A stretch of DNA of 64,000 bases, taken from the NCBI RefSeq assembly GCF_900444995.1, contig NZ_UAPQ01000001.1, forward strand, positions 62,001 through 126,000, read 5' to 3'. Below are positions 33,683 to 43,878 of this stretch, piece by piece. Every line of letters starts with the position of its first letter. The first letter of the stretch is position 1. This DNA is from Actinomyces bovis. GTDB taxonomy: Bacteria > Actinomycetota > Actinomycetes > Actinomycetales > Actinomycetaceae. The position numbers and the translations under genes were made by a program. Under the pieces are notes generated by a model, which saw only the letters and a program-made list of their open reading frames with translations, was not told the origin of the DNA and made no database searches.

Positions 33683-34460
33683 TAACCAACCACACAAACC
33701 ACAGGGTCAGGGCGAAAAGCGGCACCCCTAAAGCCAGCCGAGCAAGGCCTAGGGCACCCAAGGCCTTATCTCCAGCCAAGTAGAGCGGCACCTCCACCAC
33801 CAGCCGCAGTGCAAACATGGCGGCGAGGATCGCGGTGCCCAGGTAGTAGCGGCGGCGCTCGCCGCGCTGTGCTGGCTCCTGACGCCAAGTGAACCAGGGC
33901 GTTGGCTGAGCTGTTGTCTGGCCCTGTGCCGTCGCAGTGGTGTCGTCCGCAGTCTCAGCGGCGACAGCGTCGGCCTGCGCCTGCTCGCCATCGTCTGCAT
34001 CCTCAGAAGCTCCGGCGAGTTCACCTGAGGCGCGGTGCCACAGCTCCATGAGCACACCCACCAGTGGGAAACCCAACAGGAGTGACAGCAGGCAGGCGCT
34101 GAGCCAACCGGCGTTGATGATCAAGCCGGTGGCGTAGAAATTGGAGGCTTCACCACTGCGCCAGGCCCATAGGGCGGATAGGCCCGCCAGGGCGGCTCCG
34201 CCGAGCACCTGGGTCAGGCCTTGGCGCTGCAGCAGGCGCACAACCATGGCGATGGCGCTAAGCGCGAGTGAAGCCACCAGCGCAGGTACCAGCGCCTTAG
34301 GCTGCACCGCCAGGACCAAGATAAAAACCAGGGTCGGAGCCATAGACTCCACGACCCCGCGCCAGCCCCCTACAGCAGCACTGGCATCAAAGCGTTCGGA
34401 GTCAATCGCACTCAGACCGGTACGGTTCGCTGCGGCCAGATTCTGCTCGGTTGGACTCAT
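33651..34460 (-). CDS. DUF3159 family membrane protein
   Basis: 269 residues with about six hydrophobic helices; the stretch NFYATGLIINAGWL and the C-terminal WRQEP...YLGTAILAAMFALRLVVEVPLYL pattern identify the actinobacterial DUF3159 family. A charged, Ala-rich loop of about 45 residues lies in the middle. Its ATG overlaps the OB-fold gene stop (ATGA), continuing a coupled run of three genes. Function unknown; the family is regularly found with DUF3710 and OB-fold genes next to TrkA genes. Confidence 0.85.
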   Translation of the reverse strand: MSPTEQNLAAANRTGLSAIDSERFDASAAVGGWRGVVESMAPTLVFILVLAVQPKALVPALVASLALSAIAMVVRLLQRQGLTQVLGGAALAGLSALWAWRSGEASNFYATGLIINAGWLSACLLSLLLGFPLVGVLMELWHRASGELAGASEDADDGEQAQADAVAAETADDTTATAQGQTTAQPTPWFTWRQEPAQRGERRRYYLGTAILAAMFALRLVVEVPLYLAGDKALGALGLARLALGVPLFALTLWFVWLVIRPAPEPAQR

Positions 34461-34831
34461 TGACCTGGCCCTAAGAGTTCGTAGCTCGGGTTGTAGATGA
34501 TGGGGCGGGACCGGCCTGCGGTCACCATGCCTTCAGCCACCAGGTGCGCGCCGGGAGCTACCCCCGCAATATTGCGCCGCCCTAGCCAGATGAGGTCTAC
34601 GGCGCCGGTGCCGTCGTAGAGCCGAGCCACCAGCACTGGTTTGGCGGAGGCCGGGCGGTGCGTAACCGCCTGCAATACTCCGGATACGCGGGCCCGACTC
34701 CTGGCCTGCACCTGATCCAGGTGCACCGTGCCGCGGCGCAGCGCATCCGCTGCCTCGCTGCGCGCGGTCAGGTCCTCACGGCTGGGACTTAGCCCCTTCA
34801 GTAACGCACCTAAGCGGGACAGGAGGCTCAT
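34457..34831 (-). CDS. OB-fold nucleic-acid-binding protein
   Basis: 124 residues. The core VRARLYDGTGAVDLIWLGRR-like segment (LVARLYDGTGAVDLIWLGRR, about residues 68-87) and the following GAHLVAEGMV are the RecG-wedge/tRNA-anticodon type OB fold. It overlaps both neighbours by 4 bp. Probably binds nucleic acid; the role of this conserved actinobacterial set is not known. Confidence 0.83.
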   Translation of the reverse strand: MSLLSRLGALLKGLSPSREDLTARSEAADALRRGTVHLDQVQARSRARVSGVLQAVTHRPASAKPVLVARLYDGTGAVDLIWLGRRNIAGVAPGAHLVAEGMVTAGRSRPIIYNPSYELLGPGQ

Positions 34832-35535
34832 CGCACCTCGGCGATGGTCGGGCCGGGGGCCAGCGGGTCCAATCCGGGCAGGTCCTCAGCTTCTGGGCCA
34901 GGCGCCTGCCCCGGGGGGTGAATCGGCAGCGCTTCACGCGGGGGTCGCGGCACGTCGTCGCGGTGTACCACGATTCCCGATAGGACCTCTTCGAGGGCTT
35001 CAGCCGCTTCCGCGGAGGTGGCCGCTGGCCCCAGGAAGTCTGCGCGCAGCATCCAGCGCGGGCCGTCCCAGCCCACTAGGCGCAGATCGTGGCGGGCTTG
35101 CTTGCCAGACTGGTCCACCGCAATTACGACGGTCTTCAGTTCCCTGCCAAAGTTGCCGTCTGCCACGGTGACGTCTCCGCCTTGCTCGGTGATCATGGCG
35201 GTGAGTTCTTGACGCACCTCATCCCAGAGGGACTCGGAGCGGGGCGCGGCCATAACTCGCAAGCTCATTAGAGAACCGCCTAGTACCAAGGAAACAGCGG
35301 CAATGTCTGCCCCTGGCTGGGCGGCCTCAAAGCGCAGTTGCATGCCGTCTACCACCGGTATGCGCAAGGAGCCCAGGTCGATGCGAGTGACCTCATCTTC
35401 TGAGAAGTCACGTGAATCCCAGGGACCTTTAGCGGACTCCTGCTCCGCCGAGTTGCGCTGCTCACCCTGGGGCTCCGTCTGGTCCTTGGCGGACGAGGCC
35501 TCGTCCTTGTCACGACGGCGGGAGAACAGTGCCAT
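34828..35535 (-). CDS. DUF3710 family protein
   Basis: 235 residues. A Lys/Glu/Gln-rich N-terminus (about 1-45) is followed by the DUF3710 core: RIDLGSLRIPVVDGMQLRFE, then AAPRSESLWDEVRQEL, DGNFGRELKTVV and LRLVGWDGPRWMLRADFLGPAA. In many actinobacteria the preceding gene is dut (dUTPase); here none is present upstream. It is coupled to the OB-fold gene by a 4-bp overlap. Function unknown. Confidence 0.88.
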   Translation of the reverse strand: MALFSRRRDKDEASSAKDQTEPQGEQRNSAEQESAKGPWDSRDFSEDEVTRIDLGSLRIPVVDGMQLRFEAAQPGADIAAVSLVLGGSLMSLRVMAAPRSESLWDEVRQELTAMITEQGGDVTVADGNFGRELKTVVIAVDQSGKQARHDLRLVGWDGPRWMLRADFLGPAATSAEAAEALEEVLSGIVVHRDDVPRPPREALPIHPPGQAPGPEAEDLPGLDPLAPGPTIAEVR

Positions 35536-35608
35536 AGCTGGGCTTCTTTCAGTGTAAACGGCGGTAACCGCCCGGCTTTAACGGGCGCTAGGTAGGCGCG
35601 GGCTGGGG

Positions 35609-35914
35609 TCAGCCGGCGCAGTCGGTGCAGACCGACAGGCCGGTGGCGTCGTCAACGTACGCCAATTGGCTGCGGTGATGCACCAGGAAGCATTCGGAGC
35701 AGGTGAACTCATCCTCCAGTTGGGGGACAACGCGCACGGAAAGCTCCTCGCGGGAAAGGTCGGCGCCGGGGAGTTCAAATCCCTCAGCTACCTCGTTCTC
35801 GTCCTCCTCAATAGCTGCGGAGGACTGGTCTTTTTGGCGCGCAGTAAGTTCTTCGAGCGAATCGGCCTCAGGCTCGTCGTCGTTCTTGCGCGGGGCGTCG
35901 TAGTCGGTCGCCAT
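35609..35914 (-). CDS. DUF4193 family zinc-ribbon-like protein
   Basis: 101 residues from ATG 35914 (GAGG just upstream). MATDYDAPRK at the start and a CxxC...CxxC pair (FTCSECFLVHHRSQ, then SVCTDCAG) at the C-terminus are the hallmarks of DUF4193, a small acidic protein conserved in actinobacteria that probably binds zinc. The longer frame to 36049 has no family similarity. A 73-bp gap separates it from the DUF3710 gene. Function unknown. Confidence 0.88.
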   Translation of the reverse strand: MATDYDAPRKNDDEPEADSLEELTARQKDQSSAAIEEDENEVAEGFELPGADLSREELSVRVVPQLEDEFTCSECFLVHHRSQLAYVDDATGLSVCTDCAG

Positions 35915-36198
35915 TGCCTCGTCACTCTCTGTGCTAGATCGTTCTCGGGCGGCACCGTGAACCAGGACACAGTCACGCCCGTCCGATAAGGGCAGCCGGA
36001 TACTAGCACTTGCTTTCAGGTAGGAGAAGAGGAAGTTCCAGGACCACATTCAGCTTGCATTCAGAGCTTGTCAGGATGCTGGGCTTTTCAAGGCCTAGAT
36101 GTGGCGTATCTGGGCGCTTTTCAGGCGGGGCACACCGGGAAGCCTCCCCCAAATAACGATCGGTAGGTGGCAGTCTTGCGCTTGAAGGAGGCAATCAC

Positions 36199-37485
36199 AT
36201 GATTGATCTGGAGCTGCTGGGAGCGAACGGCGACGCCATCGTCATGACTGACCCGGAGGGACAGCGCTACAAGCTCATCATTGATGACGCCCTGCGGGCT
36301 GCTGTGCGGCGTGACCGTCCAGCGGCTTTGGACTCCCCTAGCACCGCTGAGACGGGCAAGGCACTGACGCCCCGAGAGATTCAAACTCTGCTGCGCTCGG
36401 GGGCCACTGCAGAAGAGGTTGCCGCCACTACTGGCCTTTCTATTGAGCATGTGCACCGTTTTGAGGGGCCTGTGCTCGCCGAACGCAACTGGGCGGTGGA
36501 GCAGGCGCGCGGTTGCCGCATCGGCTGGGAGAAAGATTCGCCGGTTCTGGGTGAGTTGGTGGTTGATCGCTTAGCCACACGTGGCGTGACCCCGGAGTTA
36601 CTTGAGTGGGACGCGGTGCGTGATGGCCGCGCTCCTTGGGAGGTCTTATTGACCTTCGTTCAGGGTGCTGAGGAGAAGCAGGCCCGCTGGGTGCTGGACC
36701 TGTCTTCGCGCGCGGTAACGGCACTCGACGACGAAGCTCGTTGGCTGACGGAGGCCGCCAGTGGTTCACGGCGTCCGGCGGTGTTCGACCAGGACTCTCG
36801 GGCCCGTGGAGCTTCTGCACAAAGTGGTCACAGCAATGGGAACAGTGGGAATGGTTTGACTTCCCGCCCGGTGCCACCAGCTTCGCTTATCTCTCCTGCC
36901 GAGCCGCCCTCAGTGGAGACGGCGGATGCGGCGCCCAGCACGATTGCGACTGCTTCACGGCGGATTGACAGTTTCCCTCCAGCACGGCCAACGGCCCACC
37001 CGGAGTCCACAGACGCCTTATTGGCTGACTTGGCTGCAAGCCGGGGGGTGCGGGCGGAGCCAATGGTTCCGGAAGAGTCCGGGGCAATGCCGGTGCTCAG
37101 CGAGCCGGAGGCGACGGCTGCCCAACAAGAGGAGACTACGCAGGCCGCTGAGGTGGTTTCCATCGCGGACCGCCGGCGGGCCCACTCGATTCCTACTACT
37201 GGCAATCATCCTGCAGGCACGCGCCGACCCGCCCGCGAGGAGGATGAGACGGTGGCCTCACCGCTGGTTGCTCAGGCCCTGCAGGAGTCTCAGACCAAAG
37301 AGACTGAGCAGGTGTTGAGTCAGCAGGAAGAACTTCCCGGTATGGCTCCGGAGCCCACTAAGGCTCCCGCTAAGACCTCAGCGAAGGGAGCTGCGGGTGG
37401 GATTGGTGCAGGCAAGTCCAAGCGCCGCAATCGCCGTTCAGTGCCTTCCTGGGATGAGATCGTCTTCGGTGCCAAGCCTGAATAG
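36199..37485 (+). CDS. sepH: Cell-division regulator SepH
   Basis: 428 residues preceded by AAGGAGG at 8-nt spacing. The N-terminal DUF3071 domain (about 1-185) is clear: IDLELLGANGDAIVMTDPEG, then a helix-turn-helix-like ALTPREIQTLLRSGATAEEV, and AEQARGC-type and WEVLLTF segments. The rest is a low-complexity, Pro/Ala/Glu-rich region of about 210 residues ending in a basic tail (KSKRRNRRSVPSW). In Streptomyces and Mycobacterium SepH binds FtsZ and promotes Z-ring assembly. Usually one gene copy per genome; location beside DUF4193 is the normal actinobacterial context. Confidence 0.9.
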   Translation: MIDLELLGANGDAIVMTDPEGQRYKLIIDDALRAAVRRDRPAALDSPSTAETGKALTPREIQTLLRSGATAEEVAATTGLSIEHVHRFEGPVLAERNWAVEQARGCRIGWEKDSPVLGELVVDRLATRGVTPELLEWDAVRDGRAPWEVLLTFVQGAEEKQARWVLDLSSRAVTALDDEARWLTEAASGSRRPAVFDQDSRARGASAQSGHSNGNSGNGLTSRPVPPASLISPAEPPSVETADAAPSTIATASRRIDSFPPARPTAHPESTDALLADLAASRGVRAEPMVPEESGAMPVLSEPEATAAQQEETTQAAEVVSIADRRRAHSIPTTGNHPAGTRRPAREEDETVASPLVAQALQESQTKETEQVLSQQEELPGMAPEPTKAPAKTSAKGAAGGIGAGKSKRRNRRSVPSWDEIVFGAKPE

Positions 37486-37497
37486 CCGCTGCGCTAG

Positions 37498-38793
37498 TTA
37501 GGCAATGGTGCGCAGCAGCGGGATCTCCATCTCAGCTGGGGTGAAGGAACCGTGCACTCCCGGCAGAGACATCGCTTGAGCGCTGTGCACCCGACTGTCC
37601 ACCACTACCCAGTCTTCTGCGAGCGCCACAACGACGTCGCCCACGACCTCTTGGGCGCGCGCCCCTAAGGGCCCCAGCTGCTTAGCGGACTGCGCCTGGG
37701 TGCCGATCCACAGCGCCCGCTCCCCCAGCTCACCGCGCCAGCGTTCGGCTACGGCGACTGCGGCGTCTTTACTTCCGCCAGGCACGTAAAGGTGCAGGCA
37801 GCGGGGTTCTCCAGCCACAGCCGCCACCCCCGCAGCCAGGGTGGGGGTTTTGGCGATGTCTATGCGCCGACTGGGCTTGGTGTCGATCATGCCGTGGTCA
37901 GCGGTCAGAAGTATGCGGGTGCCGCGCGGAACCCGGCGTAGGAGCTCGGCCAGCATGCGGTCCAGGCGTTCTAGTTGGGCGAGCCATTCTTGGCTGGTCC
38001 AGCCGGATTGGTGACCGGTGTGATCAAGCTCGCCGACGTATAGGTAAACCAGGGGCGTGCCTTGGCGCAAGGCGCGGGCGGCAGCTCCGGCGCGGGACTC
38101 CAGGCGGTCTGTGCCGTGGTGGCTAGCTCCGCGCAGCGCAGCTTCTGTGAGTCCGGAGCCAGAAAAGCGGGCAGGACTGACTGCCACGGCTAATGGTGTG
38201 GCGGCGCCGTCCTGGTGGCTGCGCGCAGCGCCAGGGGTGATTTGCAGGCCTTCGAAGATGGTCGGCACGTCTTGCCAGCTGCGCGGGTCCAGGGTGGTGT
38301 GTTCCCAGGAGATTAGGCCAAGTAACTGGCCTGGGTGCGGCGCACTTTGTTCGGTGAGTTGGTTTCGCTTGCCGGGGTGAAGGACGGCGTACCCAACCAT
38401 GCCAGTCATGCCAGGCAGGGCGCCGGTGCCTAGGGTGGTGATGGCTGCGGCGGTGGTTGAGGGCCGGCAGGTCTGGGCTGTGGGTCCGGGTTGCCCGCTG
38501 CGTTCCGCGTTTTCAGCTTCGTTTAGGAGCCGGCGCAGAGTGGGGGCGTGTCCGCGCCGCTCACGCAGCTGAGCTAGGCCCAGGCCGTCAACTAGGACCA
38601 GCACCGCGCCGGGGACGGCCTCAGTGTCCGGCAGGAGGCCTAGAGCGCTGGCGCCTCTGGTGGCTTCAGCGTGGGTGAGCGGGCTGGCACCGGTGAGCGG
38701 GTCTGGGGTGGGCTCGGCTAGTTGTAGTCCGGCGGCGACAGCGGTGATCCCAAGCAGTTCACGCAGCTGTGGCGCAGCCTCAACTTGCTTCAC
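37498..38793 (-). CDS. Alkaline-phosphatase-superfamily phosphodiesterase/nucleotide pyrophosphatase
   Basis: 431 residues from GTG. VLVLVDGLGLAQL carries the first metal-binding Asp, STTAAAITTLGTGALPG the nucleophile Thr region, GELDHTGHQSG and LLTADHGMIDT the other metal ligands, as in type I phosphodiesterase/NPP proteins. No signal peptide is evident. Its GTG overlaps the DUF5998 stop by 4 bp; this pair is conserved in actinobacteria next to sepH. Substrate unknown. Confidence 0.87.
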   Translation of the reverse strand: MKQVEAAPQLRELLGITAVAAGLQLAEPTPDPLTGASPLTHAEATRGASALGLLPDTEAVPGAVLVLVDGLGLAQLRERRGHAPTLRRLLNEAENAERSGQPGPTAQTCRPSTTAAAITTLGTGALPGMTGMVGYAVLHPGKRNQLTEQSAPHPGQLLGLISWEHTTLDPRSWQDVPTIFEGLQITPGAARSHQDGAATPLAVAVSPARFSGSGLTEAALRGASHHGTDRLESRAGAAARALRQGTPLVYLYVGELDHTGHQSGWTSQEWLAQLERLDRMLAELLRRVPRGTRILLTADHGMIDTKPSRRIDIAKTPTLAAGVAAVAGEPRCLHLYVPGGSKDAAVAVAERWRGELGERALWIGTQAQSAKQLGPLGARAQEVVGDVVVALAEDWVVVDSRVHSAQAMSLPGVHGSFTPAEMEIPLLRTIA

Positions 38794-39452
38794 AATCGAG
38801 CCCCGCAGGCCTGGGCGGTGGCGTGGGAAAGCGCGCTGGCAAAGGCCTCCGCCTTGGCTAGGGCGTCGATGCCCTCCACGCCCGCAGCCACGCGCATGAC
38901 AATGTCATCTGGAACCGAGACGCCGCTCAGACCGTGGTTGGCTTGGCAATTGGGGTCACCGCAGCTGACTGGCTCTAGGTCCAGGCGGCGCACTGCACCC
39001 CAGCCTGCTGCGATGGTCATCTCCGTGAGCTGGCCGCCGTTATTGTTGGCGTCACGCATGGCCCGGCTGATGGAAACCGAGTAGATGCGGGAGATGGAGA
39101 CGGCTTCACTGGTCGCAACCGCCCCGAGCTGGCCGTTCTCCCCGGGGGCGTCGTCAACGTGAACGATCAGGAGCCGGGTGTCAGTCAGCGCCAGGGCGGT
39201 GAGGTGACGATGAACGGCGTCTTGGATAGTGGTTTCTGACTGGACCAGGCTGGCCTTGACAGCCTCTCCTGCGAGCACCATTTCCAAGGTGTCCAGGACC
39301 AAATCGGGGTAAAAGCCAGCATGCCGTACTTCTTGAGCCAGCGCCTCCCAGGCCAAAGAGCCCGCTTGCGAGCCAGGCGTGCCTGCCCGGTCCTCTTCTG
39401 CCGCGGCTTTAGCGGCCTCCGCTGTATCTCCCTGACCTATTGCTTTCACCAT
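38790..39452 (-). CDS. DUF5998 family protein
   Basis: 220 residues from ATG 39452; an in-frame GTG at 39494 is a weaker alternative. The segment HAGFYPDLVLDTLEMVLAGE, HLTALALTDTRLLIVHVDD and the Cys-containing GDPNCQANHGLSG near the C-terminus match the actinobacterial DUF5998 family, sometimes labelled phosphodiesterase without evidence. CACAAT ends 6 nt before the ATG, so a leaderless start is plausible. Coupled to the downstream phosphodiesterase gene by overlap. Confidence 0.8.
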   Translation of the reverse strand: MVKAIGQGDTAEAAKAAAEEDRAGTPGSQAGSLAWEALAQEVRHAGFYPDLVLDTLEMVLAGEAVKASLVQSETTIQDAVHRHLTALALTDTRLLIVHVDDAPGENGQLGAVATSEAVSISRIYSVSISRAMRDANNNGGQLTEMTIAAGWGAVRRLDLEPVSCGDPNCQANHGLSGVSVPDDIVMRVAAGVEGIDALAKAEAFASALSHATAQACGARL

Positions 39453-39624
39453 GCGGACATTGTGCCACCGAGCACCGACACGCTCCGCGACCACCTACCC
39501 CGCCAAGCGCTAGGACTACGACCGGGCGCTAGCGTCAGCAACTGAGCCGCGACTGTGACCAGCGCGCCCTTGGCTCAAGAGTGTCGCTGCCCGCCGCCCC
39601 GCCGCAAACTACGAGAATGCCCCC

Positions 39625-42159
39625 ATGTCGCCAAAGGCCACGACCGCCACCCCGCCGCCAATTGACGGTGAGATCGTCGAGCAGGATCTCTCCACGGAGA
39701 TGCGGAGCAGCTACCTCGAGTACGCCTACTCCGTCATCTATGCGCGCGCCCTGCCAGACGCTCGTGACGGCCTTAAACCCGTCCAGCGGCGCATCCTCTT
39801 CCAGATGGATCGCATGGGCCTGCGCCCAGACCGCCCACATGTGAAGTCCTCCCGGGTGGTTGGGGACGTGATGGGGCGCTTGCACCCCCACGGCGACGTC
39901 GCTATCTATGAGGCCCTGGTGCGCCTAGCGCAGCCCTTTACCCTGCGCCTGCCGTTGGTGGACGGGCACGGCAACTTCGGCTCCCTGGACGATGGTCCCG
40001 CTGCCTCGCGTTACACCGAGGCGCGCCTGGCTGCCCCTGCCCTGGCCCTTACCGCTGACATCGACGAGGAAACCGTCGACTTCTCCCCCAACTACGACTA
40101 CACGCTTACCGAGCCAGAGGTTCTGCCCGCTGCTTTCCCAAACCTCCTGGTGAACGGCACCTACGGCATTGCCGTTGGCATGGCCACCAATATGCCACCC
40201 CACAATTTGGTGGAGGTGGTGGCGGCTGCCCGGCATTTGATTTCCCATCCGCAGGCCACCCTTGATGACCTGATGGCCTTTGTGCCCGGCCCGGATTTGC
40301 CCACTGGCGGCATGATCGTGGGACTCGACGGCGTGCGCGAGGCTTACCGGAGTGGCCGCGGTCTCTTCAAGACCCGTGCTACTGCCCGCATCGAGAACGT
40401 CACTGCCCGCAAGAAAGGCATCGTCGTCACTGAGTTGCCCTATTTGGTGGGCCCGGAAAAGGTAATCGCCAAGATCAAGGAAGCTGTCTCCTCCAAGAAG
40501 CTTCAGGGCATCACCGACGTCGCTGACCTCACCGACCGCAAGCACGGCACCCGCCTGGTCATCGGGGTTAAGAACGGTTACAACCCTGAGGCCGTATTGG
40601 CCCAGCTCTACAAGCACACGCCGCTGGAAGATTCCTTCGGCATCAACAATGTGTGCCTGGTGGATGGTCGCCCCTCCACACTGGGCTTGCGCGAACTGCT
40701 AGACGTGTTTGTCCGCCACCGCCTGACCGTAGTGGAACGCCGTACCCGCTTCCGCCTAGGCAAGCGCAAGGAACGCCAGCACCTAGTGGCAGGCTTGTTG
40801 GTGGCCATCCTCAATATTGACGAGGTTATCCAGCTGATCCGTTCCTCTGAAGACGCGGCGACTGCCCGCACCCGCCTCATGCAGGTCTTTGACCTAACTG
40901 AGCCGCAGGCCACCTACATTCTGGAACTGCAGCTGCGGCGCCTGACCAAGTTCTCGGTGATTGAACTAGAGCAGGAGCACGAGGAACTGGCCAAGGAAAT
41001 CGCTGAGCTAGAAGCGATCTTGTCTGACGACACCCTGCTGCGCCGTGTGGTCTCTGGTGAGCTGGCTGAAGTGGCAGAGCGTTTTGGCACGCCGCGCCGC
41101 ACAGTGCTGCTGGAAGCGCCCGGGGCTGGTGCCGGGGCGCTGGCCGGTGGTTTAGGGGCGCCTGCCGGGGCTGGTGCGGGTGCCTCACTGGCGGCTCAGC
41201 AAGCGGCGATGACGGCGATGGCTAGGGCCAAGGACGTGCCCTTAACCATCCCGGATGACCCCTGCCGGGTAATGCTGTCGGCCACTGGACTGCTGGCACG
41301 CACGCTTGGGGCTGAGCCGGTGGCGCGCACGGGCGCACGGCAGTCACATGACGCCCTGGTCAGCCAGGTGCCCACCACCGCACGCGGGCAGGTGGGCGCA
41401 GTTACCGACGGCGGGCGCCTGATGCGCTTGGACGTGGTGCAGGTGCCGGAGGTGCCGCGTCTGGAGGGCGCACCTTCCTTGGCTGGCGGCACGCCTGTGG
41501 GACTGCTGGTGGACCTGGCACCTGGGGAAAAGGTTGTGGGAATCGTGCCAATCGGTGATGACGCCACCACACCAGTGACCCTGGCCACCAAGCAAGGCGT
41601 CATCAAACGGGTTAAGCCCGGGGATGAGCCCGCCCGCGGTGACTCTTGGGAGGTCATCTCCCTGGCCGAGGGTGACCGGGTGATCTTTGCCAGCATTTCC
41701 AATGACACTGACATTCTGGCGCTGGTAACTAGCGACGCTCAGTTGCTGCGCTTTGAGGCCGCTAAAGTCCGCCCTCAGGGGCGGGCAGCCGGCGGCATGG
41801 CGGGGATCGCGCTGCATGAGGGGGCGCGCGTGATTGCGGCGGCCAGTGTGCCTGAGGAGTTCTTGGCTGAGGCCGTGGTCGTAACCGTGGCAGCCTCCGA
41901 GGGGGCGCTGCCAGGCATGGACTCCGGCTCCGTCAAGGTCAGCCCCTTGGACCGCTATCCCGCTAAAGGCCGGGCTACCGGTGGTGTGCGAGCGCAGCGC
42001 TTCTTGCGGGGTGAGGACGAATTGGTGCTGGCTTGGGTGGGCGTCGGGCCAGCCCGTGCGGTGGGTGCGGGTGGCCAAGGTGTGGAGCTACCTGCTGTAG
42101 ATGAGCGCCGGGACGGCTCCGGTACACCGCTGAGCGCACCGGTGGCCGCCATCGGCTGA
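39625..42159 (+). CDS. parC: DNA topoisomerase IV subunit A
   Basis: 844 residues. The breakage-reunion domain contains the catalytic Tyr130 in [10 protein letters not shown] and the quinolone-resistance region [17 protein letters not shown] (residues 87-103). The C-terminal beta-pinwheel follows from about residue 520. A GyrA box (QRRGGKG) is absent; the corresponding site reads [12 protein letters not shown], which favours ParC over GyrA. parE lies 2.8 kb away on the other strand. The ATG lacks a Shine-Dalgarno sequence; GAGAAT ends 6 nt upstream. Together with ParE it decatenates daughter chromosomes. Confidence 0.9.
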   Translation: MSPKATTATPPPIDGEIVEQDLSTEMRSSYLEYAYSVIYARALPDARDGLKPVQRRILFQMDRMGLRPDRPHVKSSRVVGDVMGRLHPHGDVAIYEALVRLAQPFTLRLPLVDGHGNFGSLDDGPAASRYTEARLAAPALALTADIDEETVDFSPNYDYTLTEPEVLPAAFPNLLVNGTYGIAVGMATNMPPHNLVEVVAAARHLISHPQATLDDLMAFVPGPDLPTGGMIVGLDGVREAYRSGRGLFKTRATARIENVTARKKGIVVTELPYLVGPEKVIAKIKEAVSSKKLQGITDVADLTDRKHGTRLVIGVKNGYNPEAVLAQLYKHTPLEDSFGINNVCLVDGRPSTLGLRELLDVFVRHRLTVVERRTRFRLGKRKERQHLVAGLLVAILNIDEVIQLIRSSEDAATARTRLMQVFDLTEPQATYILELQLRRLTKFSVIELEQEHEELAKEIAELEAILSDDTLLRRVVSGELAEVAERFGTPRRTVLLEAPGAGAGALAGGLGAPAGAGAGASLAAQQAAMTAMARAKDVPLTIPDDPCRVMLSATGLLARTLGAEPVARTGARQSHDALVSQVPTTARGQVGAVTDGGRLMRLDVVQVPEVPRLEGAPSLAGGTPVGLLVDLAPGEKVVGIVPIGDDATTPVTLATKQGVIKRVKPGDEPARGDSWEVISLAEGDRVIFASISNDTDILALVTSDAQLLRFEAAKVRPQGRAAGGMAGIALHEGARVIAAASVPEEFLAEAVVVTVAASEGALPGMDSGSVKVSPLDRYPAKGRATGGVRAQRFLRGEDELVLAWVGVGPARAVGAGGQGVELPAVDERRDGSGTPLSAPVAAIG

Positions 42160-42227
42160 TCTGGCCGCCATCTAGGTCCCTGGCCGATTGGTCGGGCAAA
42201 GCAGGGGTTTTTGACCCGCGGGCTCGC

Positions 42228-42233
42228 TACTCT
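42228..42233 (+). promoter_or_regulatory. Leaderless -10 box for the amidohydrolase gene
   Basis: TACTCT ends 6 nt before ATG 42240; no Shine-Dalgarno sequence is present. Confidence 0.5.
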
Positions 42234-42239
42234 CGGCCT

Positions 42240-43856
42240 ATGCCTTCCCTGCTGCTTCGCCACGTCCGGCCCCTGCAATTCAGGACCCGCACTGAGCTGG
42301 GGCGCCTGCGTGCCGCCGGGGCCGTGCCCGCGTCGGCGCACCCCAGCACCACCGAGCTAGGCCGGAACCCTGTTGACCTGCGGATCGTAAACGGTGTGGT
42401 CACTGAGCTAGGCCCCCACCTGGAGCATCGCGGAGAGGCTCTGCTTGACGCCGAGGGGGCGTTGGTGATCCCCGGGCTCTGGGATGCGCATGCGCATCTG
42501 GATCTGGAGGCCGCCCGCAGGGCACGCCTTGACACCACCGCCACCCGCTGCGCAGAGGAGGCCCTGCAGCTAGTCGCCCAGGCTATGGCCGCTTTACCGC
42601 CGCAAGCAGCTCTCCCGACGGTGCAAGGCTTCGGACACCGGCTGGCAAACTGGCCGCGCGTGCCCACTGTAGCCGAGCTCGATGCGGTAACCGGCGAGGT
42701 CCCCACGGTGCTGATCTCTGGAGATGTGCACTCCGGCTGGTTGAACTCAGCCGCCCTAAGGCTCCTGGGGCTGCCGACCGCCACGGTGCAGGACCCGGGG
42801 GCGCCCATGCGCGAGGACCCCTGGTTTGCGGTACTCGACCGGCTGGATGAGATACCCGGCACCCGGCAGCTGCGTGAATCCGGCTATGCCCGCCTGCTCC
42901 CTGACCTGCTCGCGCGTGGCCTCACTGGCGTAACCGATATGGCCTGGTCAGACGGTCCAGAGGACTGGCCTCGGCGCCTGGAGTCCATGCAGGCCCAGGG
43001 CACCCGGCCCGCTGTCCTGCCACGGATCAGGGTGGCGGTCTACCGGGACAAGCTGGAACGCTGGATCACCTCAGGATTGCGCACCGGAGACACTCTGCCT
43101 GGCTCTCCCGCCCAGGGGATTATCACGCAGGGGCCGCTTAAAGTAATCGCCGACGGCTCCATGGGGACAGCCAGCGCCCATATGTGTGAGCCCTACCCGG
43201 CGGCCCTGGGCACAGACCATCCCTACGGCGTAGTCAATATCAGCAGGGATGAACTTACTGAGCTTATGCAGCACGCCCACCAGGCTGGCTATGAGGCCGC
43301 GATCCACGCCATCGGGGATGCAGCTGTGGAGGATGTTGCGGCAGCATTTGCTGCCTCAGGAGCTAAAGGACGTCTGGAACACGCCCAACTGCTTCCCCGC
43401 GATTCCCAGCGCCCCGGCTCAGCCCTATCCACCCTGGTGTCTTGTGGTGTTGAGCTGTCGGTACAGCCCGCCCATCTCATCGACGATTGGCAGGCCGTCG
43501 GTCGGGTGTGGCCGGGGCTGGAGCAGCGCACCTACGCCTTCGCCGATATGCTCCGCGGCGGCGCCCTGCTGGCCTTGGGCTCAGACGCCCCGGTAGCCCC
43601 CTTGGACCCGTGGCTGGCTATGTCAGCTGCAGTAGGACGGTCCACACCCGACGGGCAGGTGTGGTCCCTCGACCAGCGGTTAACTCCCGAGGAGGCGCTG
43701 GCAGCTTCGGTGAATGGAGCTGGCCCGGTGGGGGTGGGTTCTGGCAGCGATCTGGTGTTGCTAAACACTGATCCGCTGGGGCTGGAGGCTCCAGAGCTGG
43801 CGCAGTTGCGCCCGGCAGCGACCATCGTTGCCGGTGAGGTGGCCTACCTGTCCTGA
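42240..43856 (+). CDS. Amidohydrolase family 3 (YtcJ-like) metal-dependent hydrolase
   Basis: 538 residues. The metal-binding motif HAH (within GLWDAHAHLDL) lies near residue 82; HAIGDAAVEDV, LEHAQLLP and LALGSDAPVAPLDPW carry the remaining His/Asp ligands of the amidohydrolase-fold YtcJ group. The family removes acyl or amide groups from small molecules; the substrate is unknown. No signal peptide is seen. The gene follows parC by 80 bp with its own TANNNT box, and faces a GNAT gene. Confidence 0.87.
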   Translation: MPSLLLRHVRPLQFRTRTELGRLRAAGAVPASAHPSTTELGRNPVDLRIVNGVVTELGPHLEHRGEALLDAEGALVIPGLWDAHAHLDLEAARRARLDTTATRCAEEALQLVAQAMAALPPQAALPTVQGFGHRLANWPRVPTVAELDAVTGEVPTVLISGDVHSGWLNSAALRLLGLPTATVQDPGAPMREDPWFAVLDRLDEIPGTRQLRESGYARLLPDLLARGLTGVTDMAWSDGPEDWPRRLESMQAQGTRPAVLPRIRVAVYRDKLERWITSGLRTGDTLPGSPAQGIITQGPLKVIADGSMGTASAHMCEPYPAALGTDHPYGVVNISRDELTELMQHAHQAGYEAAIHAIGDAAVEDVAAAFAASGAKGRLEHAQLLPRDSQRPGSALSTLVSCGVELSVQPAHLIDDWQAVGRVWPGLEQRTYAFADMLRGGALLALGSDAPVAPLDPWLAMSAAVGRSTPDGQVWSLDQRLTPEEALAASVNGAGPVGVGSGSDLVLLNTDPLGLEAPELAQLRPAATIVAGEVAYLS

Positions 43857-43878
43857 ACCGCCTCTGTATGCGTGCGGC

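Noticed and set aside
39625-42159. Calling this gene gyrA
   Set aside because: The GyrA box is absent and a parE gene lies nearby; ParC is more consistent, though GyrA cannot be fully excluded without the rest of the genome.
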